Below are positions 17,932 through 26,619 of a stretch of 41,545 nucleotides of DNA, in pieces; the first letter of the stretch is position 1; the number at the start of each line of letters is the position of its first letter. Under the pieces are notes generated by a model that was given only the letters and a program-made list of their open reading frames with translations, was not told the DNA's origin and did not search any database. The stretch lies in contig JBEEGX010000011.1 in the NCBI GenBank assembly GCA_041167105.1, positions 1 to 41,545 of the forward strand, written 5' to 3'. The DNA is from JAJPGZ01 sp041167105. Its GTDB lineage: Bacteria > Verrucomicrobiota > Verrucomicrobiia > Chthoniobacterales > UBA10450. The translations under genes and the position numbers were made by a program.

Positions 17932-18925
17932 GGCAAATCACTTCCTCGCCCGACTCTGGCAAGATCGACAACAACATCGCCGCGAACGCGGTGAAGACTT
18001 TTAACAGGGTGCTGTCGCGCAACGCACCGGTGCGTCCGGCCGTCGCGATGCTCGCGCTTTCCTTGAACATCCATCGAAACGGACGGAACGACGTCCACGT
18101 TTCTACTTCGAAGCCGAGCGGCTCGAGCAATCGACGATACGCGCTCGCGCTCGGAAGAAAGATGTGGCGCGGAGGATCGAGCTCGTACCAGTGCCGCCTG
18201 AAGATGCGCCGCAATGCGCCGCGCGGATTCGGCGAGAGACTAACGATGACGCCGCCGGGTTTTAACCAGCGATGCAAAATGCGGAAGACATTTCGCGGGT
18301 GAAAGAAATGCTCGGTCACGTGCGTCAACGTAATCGCATCGAAATGTTCCGAGGGCAGCTCGATCGATTCGACATTTTCGCGGTGAATGGTCAGGCCGCG
18401 TTTCTCCGCGATCTCGGCGGTCATCGGATCAAACTCGATGCCTTCAACCTGCCAGCCCAATCGTTGCATCCACGCGATGAACGTGCCGTTGCCGCAACCG
18501 ACGTCGAGCAAACGCCCGCCATTTCGCTGGTGCAAATAGCGGACAGCGTAACCGGCTTTGCGCGATAAGAACTGCGCCGCGGCTCGACCAACCGCGAGAC
18601 CGAGCGATGAATCGCCGGATGTCGCGAGCGATTCGTAGCCATAAGTGCGAGCGAGGGCGGCGAACTTCGCCGATGCCAAAAAACCGCGCGCAAGATCGAC
18701 ATCTTCATCTGCATCATCGCGCGTGAGCTTGTAATTTTCCGGGTAAAGCGACGCGACCGCGGTCTCGCATGGACGCGGGTTTAACCAGAGAGAGCCGCAC
18801 GACGGACATTCGGAAAAGAACCAGCGGCCCGGCAAACCGGTGACGTAATCGACGCAATCGCGCAGCGCAGTTTTACCAGCGACATCGCACACGCTGCATC
18901 GCGCAACTTCTTCGGCGGCCATCAT
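17912..18925 (-). CDS. SAM-dependent methyltransferase with N-terminal zinc-ribbon
   Basis: The 337-residue protein has two CxxC pairs (about 10-13 and 40-43) forming a small zinc-ribbon-like module, then a class I methyltransferase domain with LLDVGCGNGTFIAWM at 139-153, TLTHVTEHF and LHRWLKPGGVIVSLSPN. This zinc-ribbon plus Methyltransf_11/23 layout is frequent in polysaccharide clusters and C-methyl-sugar pathways. A C-terminal hydrophobic stretch (LLKVFTAFAAMLLSILPE) suggests membrane association. Adjacent ATGs at 18925 and 18922 are both possible; the first overlaps the upstream stop as ATGA. It probably methylates a sugar of the repeat unit or a nucleotide sugar. Confidence 0.88.
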   Translation of the reverse strand: MMAAEEVARCSVCDVAGKTALRDCVDYVTGLPGRWFFSECPSCGSLWLNPRPCETAVASLYPENYKLTRDDADEDVDLARGFLASAKFAALARTYGYESLATSGDSSLGLAVGRAAAQFLSRKAGYAVRYLHQRNGGRLLDVGCGNGTFIAWMQRLGWQVEGIEFDPMTAEIAEKRGLTIHRENVESIELPSEHFDAITLTHVTEHFFHPRNVFRILHRWLKPGGVIVSLSPNPRGALRRIFRRHWYELDPPRHIFLPSASAYRRLLEPLGFEVETWTSFRPFRWMFKESASIATAGRTGALRDSTLLKVFTAFAAMLLSILPESGEEVICHARKQR

Positions 18926-19929
18926 GTCAGCATATCGGCAATGGCGTTAGTTAGGCTATCGGACGACGCGTGGCGCTGATACCAATCGTAATATTGAGCG
19001 GCGACGCCAGCGCGATCGGATGCGGGTAGATTGCGAATTGAAAATGGGCCAGGCAATTCGTCGGCGATCTGCGAGACCGGATGCGGAAAGACGGGAATGA
19101 TCGCGTGCGCGCACGCCGCGGCGAACGCGCTCGATTTCAAAATGACAGGGCCGGGAACATTTTCGCGATGAAAATAATCGAACCAGGCGAAGGAACATGC
19201 GCGCAAAATCCGTGACGCTTCGTCGGCCTCGATGTTCGGGCGATATTGCACATCGATCTTCGCAAGATCGACAATCGCCTTTCGCGCGTCGTCGTTTTCA
19301 CTGCCGCCAATGACGTGCAACGTCTGCGCGGGAATCTTGTCGTGTTGTTCGCGAAACGATCGCAACGCGCGAAGAATTGCGGTAGTCCCTCCGCAAATGA
19401 CCCAACGATGCGGATCGCGATTAGAAATTTCTTCGGCGGAAAGATTCGGCTCACCCAGGTTTGAAAAGACGGGATGAACGGCAACGCGCGTTTGCGGCGC
19501 GATTCGCAGTAACTGCGCTCGCGCAATTTCGTTTGTGACGATGCAGTGATCGGAAAGCTGCGCGATCGCGCGAGCGATGCGCACCTGAAGCGGGCGCAGC
19601 CAAAATGCACTGCGCCACGGCGGCCGCGACGCGTACAGCTCGTGAAAAATGGTGATGAACTTGCCGGCCAAACGTTCGCTCAGCTCACGCAAGATCGACA
19701 ACAAACGAAGCGGGACGCCGCGCGATTGATAGCCGTAGTTCACATAATGCAGAATGACGTGATCGCACTGCTCGGTCCGCGCATTCAAAGTATCGCCGGT
19801 GACGAACGCGGTTTCATATCCTCTGAGTGCGTGCAGTTTTCGTGAGAGCGTCTCGGCGTAATCGCCCACGGCCTCGCGCTCGCCGGGCAAGCGCGGAACA
19901 ATCTGCAAAATATGTTGCGAGGTCTTCAC
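18922..19929 (-). CDS. Glycosyltransferase-like protein, probable GTG start
   Basis: An open frame reaches 19959, but a GTG at 19929 (read as MKTSQHILQIVPRLPGEREAVGDYAETLSRKL) overlaps the upstream stop as GTGA, matching the operon's habit, so I use it (335 residues). DYAETLSRKL and the later FITIFHELYASRPPWRSAFWLRPLQ resemble the acceptor domain of GT-B glycosyltransferases. The second half lacks a clear E-x7-E motif and reads RACSFAWFDYFHRENVPGPVILKSSAFAAACAHA, so donor binding may be atypical. The position among glycosyltransferases supports the call, but the family is less certain than for its neighbours. The word 1 inverted pair at 19253-19271 lies in it. Confidence 0.65.
   Translation of the reverse strand: MKTSQHILQIVPRLPGEREAVGDYAETLSRKLHALRGYETAFVTGDTLNARTEQCDHVILHYVNYGYQSRGVPLRLLSILRELSERLAGKFITIFHELYASRPPWRSAFWLRPLQVRIARAIAQLSDHCIVTNEIARAQLLRIAPQTRVAVHPVFSNLGEPNLSAEEISNRDPHRWVICGGTTAILRALRSFREQHDKIPAQTLHVIGGSENDDARKAIVDLAKIDVQYRPNIEADEASRILRACSFAWFDYFHRENVPGPVILKSSAFAAACAHAIIPVFPHPVSQIADELPGPFSIRNLPASDRAGVAAQYYDWYQRHASSDSLTNAIADMLT
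19253..19271. repeat. Inverted pair of word 1 cores with 3-bp spacer
   Basis: TCGATCTT, CGC, then AAGATCGA form an inverted repeat with perfect 8-bp arms. The right arm continues into a complete word 1 copy (19264-19273). It encodes VDLAKID in the glycosyltransferase-like gene. It mirrors the palindrome at 6977-6994. Confidence 0.75.
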
Positions 19930-22250
19930 GCAGACAATCGATTCAAAACCGGCTCCCAAAATTTATCGTGCTGATCGCGCCGTTGGAAATCGCGCCGCGC
20001 AAGCGCGAGCGCGTTAGTGGCGAACGTTTCGGCGTCGGCCGAGCCTAACAATTCACGCAACGTGCGCGCGATTTCCTTGGCATCGAGCGTCGTGATCAAA
20101 GCCGCGGCGCGATGTTGCGCGAGCAAGTTGAAAACAGCGGTGCCGGGCGGTCCATGATAAATGATCGGAATCCCGCTCGCGAGATAGCTCACCATTTTTG
20201 TGGACAGGCTGTAGGTGACGAAGGCGCGGTGCTCCTCGTCGAATGGCAACGGCAAATACAACCAATCGACCTCGGCGAAATCGGATTGGACGTCGGCTTC
20301 GGAACCATAGGGCAAAACGTGCACGCGCGGTTTGTGTAAATGCGGCCTAACGAAACCGCAACGAAGGGAAATCGATCGCGGCACATCCGGTGCAAGATCG
20401 ACAAGGTCGACCGCGTCGATCAGCGCTTGCAGGTTCGGTTCGTATTCGAGATGGAACAGACCCATGAAGTAAATGCGCAACTGCATCGGCGCAGAACGCG
20501 GCGCCGCTGCGAGCTGATCGACCCCATCGGTAACGACGACGAAATCGCGTGAGCCGTAGCGGCGATTGTATTCTTCGCCCAATTCCTTCGAGACAACAAA
20601 GCGCGCGTCTGCACCCGACCACGCTTCAGCGAGGCAACGCGACATGGCGCGACGCGGCGCGCGGCCGCCGCCGGTGTAAACGGCGTCGTCATGGACCTGA
20701 AGAAAAAACGGCAGCTTGAGTTTTTTGGCGATGCGATACGCGTGATGGAAATCGATCCCGCCATGCGCGATCGCATGCAAGGCGCGCGCGTTCACATCGT
20801 GACAGACGCGCTCAAGCTTCTGTGTGAATCGCCGACGGAACAGCGGGGCGAGCGCATGAGGCAACGCGACGAAGCGAGAGTGTTCGATGCGGCCCAAGCT
20901 TGGGCGAACGGGCAAATGAATTTCGTTTTCGAATTTGCGTTGCGGTTTCTCCGGCAAGGTGGAGACGCAGAGATAGGGCAGCGGCGCATCGCGCAGAAGC
21001 GAACGCAGAATTCGGCCGCCGCCGCCGCCTTCGACGCTGGCGACGCCGAACGGCTGGGTGAAGACAATGCGGCCGAGCTTTGCGATTTCGCCGCGATATT
21101 GCTCGATCGTGTCGGCGGCGATTTGTTCCCATTGAAATTTCTCCGCGATAGATCGACATCGTGCCGAAAGCGCTTCGTATTCGGCCGGTGCAAGATCGAG
21201 AATGTTCATCGCGCGTTGCGCCATGGTTTCGGCGTCTCCGGCCGCGACGAGAAATTCGCGATCGTCCCGGCCGAAAATTTCGCGCGGACCGGGAACATCG
21301 AATGTGATTGTCGGAATACCGGCGGCGAGTTGTTCGAGAATGGCGAGACCGAAGCCTTCGACGTAACTCGGAAAAACGCCGACCGCGCAATCCGCGAGCA
21401 AGGTCGACAATTGCTCGGACGAATATTCGGGAACGAGCTCAACGCGTTCGGAAGAGCGCAGGCCGAGATCGGCGAATATTTTTTCCGAGGCGGTCATGGT
21501 CCCGAGAAAGGAGAAGCGTGCGTCTGGAATTCGTTGCCAGATGTGGCGGATAATTTTCGGCCAATCGAACGCGCCTTTGCGCGGACCCCACATGCCGATG
21601 AAGCTGATTTTTCTTTGCGCGAGTCGGTGCTCGGCCGGCGCGGCCGCCTGCGCGAGCGCGTGACGACGCTCGTTCGTCAGTCCGTATGGCTGAACGATGA
21701 TTGCAAGATCGACATGTGCATCTTCCCGGAGTGCGTGCGCCTCGTCCTCGTTAGGAACATTGACGACGTCGGCGTGACGCACGGCGGCGGCCGACGCGCG
21801 CTTGAGCCATTGCCGGATGGCGGTGTAGAGAACGCGACCGGCAATTTTTCCACGCGAGCGCGTTTGCCCTTTCGGTTCGTAGCGCTCGTAAAGTTGAAGC
21901 AAACCGACCGAGCGCGCGACGAGCAGTCCATGGAAGCGAAGTTTTTGTTTGGAGCCGTGCAGCGAGCCGATGACGGCGTCGACGATGTCAAAGCGGTGAG
22001 CGTTTGCCCTAACGAACGCGGCGGCTTTGTAGGCAAAGAGGACCTGGCGAATGGCGAAATGCGCGCGAACGAATCGCGCGTTTGGAAACGCTTCGGACAA
22101 ACTGAATTTTTCGACGATGTGACCGGCGGCGCGCCAGCGTTCCATCAATTCGAGATAGACGCGGACGGCGCCGAGACGCGTGTCCCACGGCAGATTGACG
22201 ACGAGCAAAATGCGCAACGGGCGCGGCGTTACTGTTTCAGGCTTGTCCAA
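19926..22250 (-). CDS. Two-module fused glycosyltransferase
   Basis: At 774 residues this is about twice the usual GT4 length and appears to join two GT-B enzymes. Module 1 (about 1-395) begins RILLVVNLPWDTRLGAVRVYLELMERWRAAGH and has ISFIGMWGPRKGAFDWPKI and VFPSYVEGFGLAILEQLAAGIPTITFDVPGPREI, with intact E-x7-E. Module 2 starts near residue 400 (GRIVFTQPFGVASVEGGGGGRILRSLL) and has FFLQVHDDAVYTGGG, IYFMGLFHLEYEPNL and LSTKMVSYLASGIPIIYHGPPGTAV, but lacks a clear E-x7-E. The protein could add two successive sugars, or module 2 could be non-catalytic. Its start overlaps the upstream gene by 22 bp and its stop overlaps the next GTG. Confidence 0.87.
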   Translation of the reverse strand: MDKPETVTPRPLRILLVVNLPWDTRLGAVRVYLELMERWRAAGHIVEKFSLSEAFPNARFVRAHFAIRQVLFAYKAAAFVRANAHRFDIVDAVIGSLHGSKQKLRFHGLLVARSVGLLQLYERYEPKGQTRSRGKIAGRVLYTAIRQWLKRASAAAVRHADVVNVPNEDEAHALREDAHVDLAIIVQPYGLTNERRHALAQAAAPAEHRLAQRKISFIGMWGPRKGAFDWPKIIRHIWQRIPDARFSFLGTMTASEKIFADLGLRSSERVELVPEYSSEQLSTLLADCAVGVFPSYVEGFGLAILEQLAAGIPTITFDVPGPREIFGRDDREFLVAAGDAETMAQRAMNILDLAPAEYEALSARCRSIAEKFQWEQIAADTIEQYRGEIAKLGRIVFTQPFGVASVEGGGGGRILRSLLRDAPLPYLCVSTLPEKPQRKFENEIHLPVRPSLGRIEHSRFVALPHALAPLFRRRFTQKLERVCHDVNARALHAIAHGGIDFHHAYRIAKKLKLPFFLQVHDDAVYTGGGRAPRRAMSRCLAEAWSGADARFVVSKELGEEYNRRYGSRDFVVVTDGVDQLAAAPRSAPMQLRIYFMGLFHLEYEPNLQALIDAVDLVDLAPDVPRSISLRCGFVRPHLHKPRVHVLPYGSEADVQSDFAEVDWLYLPLPFDEEHRAFVTYSLSTKMVSYLASGIPIIYHGPPGTAVFNLLAQHRAAALITTLDAKEIARTLRELLGSADAETFATNALALARRDFQRRDQHDKFWEPVLNRLSA

Positions 22251-23053
22251 AATTTGTGGCGAACAGGATTAACGTAATGACGCAGGACCAATTCAGGACC
22301 TGCATGTCGATCTTGCCAGATGGCTTGATCGTCGAGTTGAAGCACGTACTTGGCCGGGTCGAGCGGGCGCGCGCCGTTTCGATGCATGGCGAGATGCGTC
22401 AGCGTTTGGTTGGTATGAAAAGCGGGCGCGCCTCCTAATTGCAAAAAGCGCTCGAGCGCGAGCGACCAATCGAGTTTCTGAAAAAGCAAAAGCACGCCGG
22501 TGTTAACCGGATCGCGCTTTTCCGATTCGTCGCGGAGCAAATGCTCGTCGCCGGCGAATTGGCAATCGGCCAGATAATACGCGGGCGCGTCGCGCTGCTC
22601 GATCTGCCTAACGAGATCGGACGCGCCGGGGAAGAAGAGAACGTCAGCGTCGACATATAAGGCATGTTCGAGCGACATGATGAGCGCGAGTTGTTTGCCG
22701 GTGTAATGATTCGCGAGATAATTGCGCAGCTTTTCGGGAACATTCGGCGGCGGTAAAACCGATGAGCGAACTTTCACGCTAAGATCGACATCTTCCAATA
22801 ACCGGATGCTGCGCGGTGAATGTGAGCCATCGGAAACGACCGTGAAACTTTTCGGGCGGCCAGCGTGGCGAAGAAAGGAGCGAATGGATGCGATTTGCTC
22901 CGGTAACATCTCTTCGTTCGAATAGGCGAAGACGTCGATGTCGATCTTGCGCGGTGCTTCGATGCCTTGAGAGACGATTCGCGGAAGCGCAGCGCGGTAG
23001 CGATTGCGAATCGCGCGTCCGCGCCAGATGGCAAAGTGATAGGCTAGATTCAT
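22229..23053 (-). CDS. GT-A (family 8-like) nucleotide-sugar transferase
   Basis: The frame is open to 23260, but the ATG at 23053 (MNLAYHFAIWRGRAIRNRYR) makes an ATGA overlap with the flippase stop, so I use it (274 residues). The GT-A fold is indicated by IDIDVFAYSNEEMLPEQIASIRSFLRHAG, FTVVSDGSH and the metal-binding YVDADVLFF with DAD at 135-137. ANHYTGKQLALIMSLEHALYVDADV closely follows the pattern of GT8-like enzymes. NTGVLLLFQKLDWSLALERFL continues it. Its place directly after the flippase suggests a role in the same repeat unit. Word 1 gives RKIDID, EDVDL and WQDRH segments. Confidence 0.82.
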   Translation of the reverse strand: MNLAYHFAIWRGRAIRNRYRAALPRIVSQGIEAPRKIDIDVFAYSNEEMLPEQIASIRSFLRHAGRPKSFTVVSDGSHSPRSIRLLEDVDLSVKVRSSVLPPPNVPEKLRNYLANHYTGKQLALIMSLEHALYVDADVLFFPGASDLVRQIEQRDAPAYYLADCQFAGDEHLLRDESEKRDPVNTGVLLLFQKLDWSLALERFLQLGGAPAFHTNQTLTHLAMHRNGARPLDPAKYVLQLDDQAIWQDRHAGPELVLRHYVNPVRHKFWTSLKQ

Positions 23054-24366
23054 TGTTCGGCCGCGAAACGGTGTAATCCGCGCCAACTCATCGCGATGTT
23101 GAGCAAAAGATTTGGGACGGCGGAAAGAAGATTGAAGTTGAGCACGCCGGCGACGCTGGAGAAATCGGTGAACGGAATGAGTGCGAGCTGCGTGCCGAGG
23201 GTGAGCGGAATGTAAAGCCACGCGCCGTGGATCCACGCCTTCGACGCGTTCAACGCCCAAAAGGTGCCGGTGAGCGCGGCTATGACGGAGCCGGCGACCA
23301 TGAGGAACAACTCGCGATGGAGATGCGCGTATTTGTGGCCGAGCACGAACAGGAATTGGTTCGGCAGAAGCACCGCGCCGGCGACGACGGCGAGACTAAA
23401 CGCCGCGACGCCGCCGACGATGGCGAGGAAAAGCCAGCGAAGTTTGCGTGCGCTTTGGCAACGCGCGAATTCGGGAACGAAGACGTTGGTGAGGAGATTG
23501 CTAAGGACGGCGAAGATCATGGCGAGACGGCCGAGCGCGCCGACTTCGGCGACGGAGCTGACTTGGCGAGCGAAGAAGCTGATGAGGAAAATTGTGATTT
23601 GCCCCTGGAAACAATAGAAGACGGCGTTGGCGGCGAGATGTTTCGTCAGCCGCATTATTTCTTGTCGATCTTGCAGATTTTCCTGCGCGCCAAGATCGAC
23701 AACTGCATTCACGTAACGACGCAGCATGAGGTACTGCAGAAGAAAAACCGCGCTGGCCACGGCAACGGCGATGCCGGCGTTGAGAATCCAGAAGGCAAAC
23801 GCGACGAAGAGCGCGAGCCTAACGACGGCGCCGGTGAAATCGATGATTTGAATACGAGTGACGTCGGCGCGAAGTCGCGGGACGACACTGAGAACGCCGA
23901 CGGAAAATTGGAGAAGTAATCCGGCGACGACGATTACGGCGAGAATTGCGATGTAAAGAAGAGGCGCGCCGTTTTTCCAAAGCATCGAGCACATGATGGG
24001 CGTGACGATGAGGATGGCAGCGGCGCCAAGTTTTCGACGCACGTGCAGACCGGTAACAATGAGTTCGCCGAAACGATGTCGATCTTGCCAGACGCGGCCG
24101 CCGATGGAGACGAGACCGACGGAAATGCCGATGTCGGCGAGGAGATTGATCGTCGCCTGCATCGAATTCGCGATGGTGAAATAGGCGTACTCGGGTTGCG
24201 ACATCCAGCGGATGAGCAAAATGCCGCTGAGAAATCCGATGACCTGGACGACGGCCTGGACGGCGGCGAAGTTACCGATGATGCGGGCACGATAGAGCGC
24301 GCGCCTAACGAGAGGCGTCGAGGTCTCGCTAAGACCGGGAAGTGAGATCGGACCGAAGAAGCTCAT
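23050..24366 (-). CDS. Wzx-like oligosaccharide flippase
   Basis: The 438-residue protein has about twelve predicted membrane helices spread over its length and the PST/MATE-like N-terminus (RARIIGNFAAVQAVVQVIGFLSGILLIRWMSQPEYAYFTIANSMQATINLLADIGI). In the Wzx/Wzy pathway it flips undecaprenyl-diphosphate-linked repeat units across the inner membrane. Two word 1 copies form a 10-bp inverted pair (23663 and 23692) in a cytoplasmic loop, giving NLQDRQ and AVVDL; a third encodes WQDRHR. A 105-bp gap separates it from the upstream kinase gene, the longest internal gap of the operon, and an internal promoter there is possible. Confidence 0.92.
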   Translation of the reverse strand: MSFFGPISLPGLSETSTPLVRRALYRARIIGNFAAVQAVVQVIGFLSGILLIRWMSQPEYAYFTIANSMQATINLLADIGISVGLVSIGGRVWQDRHRFGELIVTGLHVRRKLGAAAILIVTPIMCSMLWKNGAPLLYIAILAVIVVAGLLLQFSVGVLSVVPRLRADVTRIQIIDFTGAVVRLALFVAFAFWILNAGIAVAVASAVFLLQYLMLRRYVNAVVDLGAQENLQDRQEIMRLTKHLAANAVFYCFQGQITIFLISFFARQVSSVAEVGALGRLAMIFAVLSNLLTNVFVPEFARCQSARKLRWLFLAIVGGVAAFSLAVVAGAVLLPNQFLFVLGHKYAHLHRELFLMVAGSVIAALTGTFWALNASKAWIHGAWLYIPLTLGTQLALIPFTDFSSVAGVLNFNLLSAVPNLLLNIAMSWRGLHRFAAEQ

Positions 24367-24471
24367 GGCGCACGGTGCGAGCGATAATCCGATGCCGAAG
24401 TGCCAAGAGCAATCGCGCGAATACAGCGCGAAATGAAGATGTCGATCTTAGCGCAGCCCGATGGGCGCAGC
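24367..24471. other. Internal operon gap between kinase and flippase
   Basis: This 105-bp stretch carries one exact word 1 copy (24440-24449). I see no clear terminator hairpin or promoter boxes, but it is the only gap over 20 bp inside the 19-gene operon, so it is the likeliest place for an internal promoter or attenuator. Confidence 0.4.
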
Positions 24472-26616
24472 TTAAGAATGTTGCGCGTGTCCGGCGCGCT
24501 CGCGTGGCGGAGCGGCAGCGGGTTCCTCGACGACGGGCGTATTGTAGTACTCGGCGTACTGATAGTAGTAGTACTCGGGCAACGATGTGTCGACGAAGTT
24601 GAGAATGACGCCGGGGACGTTGACCTGGCGGTTGTAGAGAAGCTCGAGCGATTTGCGGCTGAGACGCGCGGAAGTGTAGGCGAGCCTAACGACGAAGATG
24701 GTGGCGTCGATCTTGGGCGCGAGACTGGTGGTATCATCAGCGGCGAGAACCGGCGAGCTGTCGATCAAGATGTAATCGTAGTGCTGGTAAATCTCGCGCA
24801 GAATGGCGTCGGTCGTATCGCGCAGGAGATGTTCGCTAGGCTGAGCGAGGGTCTTGCCGCGTGGGAGAAGGAAAAGGTTCGGATACGGAGTGGGAACGAC
24901 CACTTCTTTCCAGTTCACCTCCTGTTTCAGCACTTCGGAAAATCCGATACGCGATGAAATGTCGAACGCTTCCCGCAACGCACCGCGGCGAAGGTCGCCA
25001 TCGATGAGCAATGTCTTCGCGCCGGAAAGCGCCATGGTGATGGCGAGGTTGGCCGAGACGGTGGACTTGCCCTCGTTAGGCACAGCGCTGGTGATGAGAA
25101 AGGTTTTCGGGCGCGGGCCTTCGACCGGCATGAAGAAAATGGAGGAGCGGACGTTGCGATACGATTCGGCGAAGACGTGGCGCGCGTCGTCGGGTTGCAG
25201 CAGGCTGACTTTGCCCTTCGTTTTCTCGCGCGGAATCTGGCCGAGGACGTTTTCGGCAAAATGATGTTGGAATTCGCCGAAGGAGGCCATGCGGTCGTCG
25301 ATGCGATCGAGCAAGATGAGAATGGCGATGCCGGCTAGCGCGCCGGCGCCAAGGCCGATGAGCAGACTCTTGATGAGACCGGGCCTAACGGATTTCGGAC
25401 CGGTGGCCATTTCCATGATCGAGACCTGATCGCCGCTGTCGACCACTTGCGAGACGTCGATGTCTTTCAAGTTCTGCGTGAGACGATCGTAAAGCGTCTT
25501 CATGCGATCGACTTTGCTCTTGATGCGATTGAATTGAGCGAGGCGCTGGCTGAGATCGAGCGCTTTGGCCTCCCATTCTTTAATGTTGGATTGCAGATTT
25601 TCCATCTGCTTACCGATGGATTTGCGACGCGTCTCGAGTTTTTCGACGGTGTCCTGGCGGAAGAGTTGGATGAGTTTTTCCTGTTCGACGATCTGATCGT
25701 TGAGCCGGAGAATTTTCGGATGCCGCGGCCGCAAATCTTTGGCGAGGAGATCGCGCTGCGCCTTGAATAGCTGGACTTGCTGCTTGGCCTTGAGGTAATC
25801 GCCTTCGGGTCCGACATCGGAATATGGCAGGCCGCGGTTCTCTTCAACGGTGTTGTTTTCTGCTGGCGATGCATCTGGTTTACCGCTCTGAGCGCGATCG
25901 AGATTCTGATCAAGATCGAGAAGGTTGAGCAGGTCGTATTCGGTTTTAAGTCCGGCGTAATCGCGATTCAGCTTCACCAGAAACTGCGCGGCGCTGTTCC
26001 CCTCTTCCTGAATGAAACCGATATTGTTTTGTTTTTGGAATTCGAGCAGTTCGTCCTCGGCCGACCGCAAATCCTTCTCGGTTTGAATCAGCTGCTCGGT
26101 GATGCCGGTGACAACGGTGTGGCCCTGCTCGGATCGCATGCCCTTTTTAAATTCAACATACTTTTGCATCAGGGCGTTGAGGTACGCCTGGGTGTAATCG
26201 GGCGTGCTGCCGATGGCTTGCAGCTCGAAAATGGAAGTGCGCGGCCGTTGCACCACGTTAAGATCGACATGTACCGGCGCGATCTCGGGGTGGGTCGAGC
26301 GCACGAGCGCTTCCGCGCCCTGGCGCACATCGCCGCTCTGCATCAATTGAATCTGGGTGCCGTAAAAGTTGACGTTGTCTTCGCTGTAGACTGCGCCCTG
26401 CGCGATGTTGAGTTTGCCGGCGAGCATCATTTTGCTCGTGGAAAGGAATGAGGGCGGCGTTTGGTAAATGAGAAACGCTTCAACAAATAATCCGAGGCAA
26501 ATCGTCAGGACCGGGATCCACCACCGACGCAGCAGAAGCGCTTTGTAACGGTGAAGGCGCGTGATGAACGCAGTCGACCAGGGAGTAGGCGTGGATTTGT
26601 CGGAGAGCGGCTGCAT
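24472..26616 (-). CDS. Wzz chain-length regulator fused to BY-family tyrosine kinase
   Basis: The 714-residue protein combines a polysaccharide co-polymerase and an autokinase. Membrane helices lie at about 34-52 and 417-437. The periplasmic part between them has a long coiled coil (about 170-200 and 280-385). The cytoplasmic kinase carries Walker A at 511-519 (AVPNEGKST), A' at 536-544 (LLIDGDLRR) and Walker B at 615-621 (YILIDSS). The tail holds the tyrosine cluster EYYYYQYAEYY at 681-691, the expected autophosphorylation site. It controls polymer length and export through cyclic phosphorylation. No cognate phosphatase gene is present in the window. It starts 3 bp after the export gene's stop. 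Confidence 0.95.
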   Translation of the reverse strand: MQPLSDKSTPTPWSTAFITRLHRYKALLLRRWWIPVLTICLGLFVEAFLIYQTPPSFLSTSKMMLAGKLNIAQGAVYSEDNVNFYGTQIQLMQSGDVRQGAEALVRSTHPEIAPVHVDLNVVQRPRTSIFELQAIGSTPDYTQAYLNALMQKYVEFKKGMRSEQGHTVVTGITEQLIQTEKDLRSAEDELLEFQKQNNIGFIQEEGNSAAQFLVKLNRDYAGLKTEYDLLNLLDLDQNLDRAQSGKPDASPAENNTVEENRGLPYSDVGPEGDYLKAKQQVQLFKAQRDLLAKDLRPRHPKILRLNDQIVEQEKLIQLFRQDTVEKLETRRKSIGKQMENLQSNIKEWEAKALDLSQRLAQFNRIKSKVDRMKTLYDRLTQNLKDIDVSQVVDSGDQVSIMEMATGPKSVRPGLIKSLLIGLGAGALAGIAILILLDRIDDRMASFGEFQHHFAENVLGQIPREKTKGKVSLLQPDDARHVFAESYRNVRSSIFFMPVEGPRPKTFLITSAVPNEGKSTVSANLAITMALSGAKTLLIDGDLRRGALREAFDISSRIGFSEVLKQEVNWKEVVVPTPYPNLFLLPRGKTLAQPSEHLLRDTTDAILREIYQHYDYILIDSSPVLAADDTTSLAPKIDATIFVVRLAYTSARLSRKSLELLYNRQVNVPGVILNFVDTSLPEYYYYQYAEYYNTPVVEEPAAAPPRERAGHAQHS

Positions 26617-26619
26617 TGC

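Noticed and set aside
20691..22277. 528-residue open frame on the plus strand
   Set aside because: It is antisense to the clear double glycosyltransferase and has no recognisable domain; high GC at third positions keeps antisense frames open.
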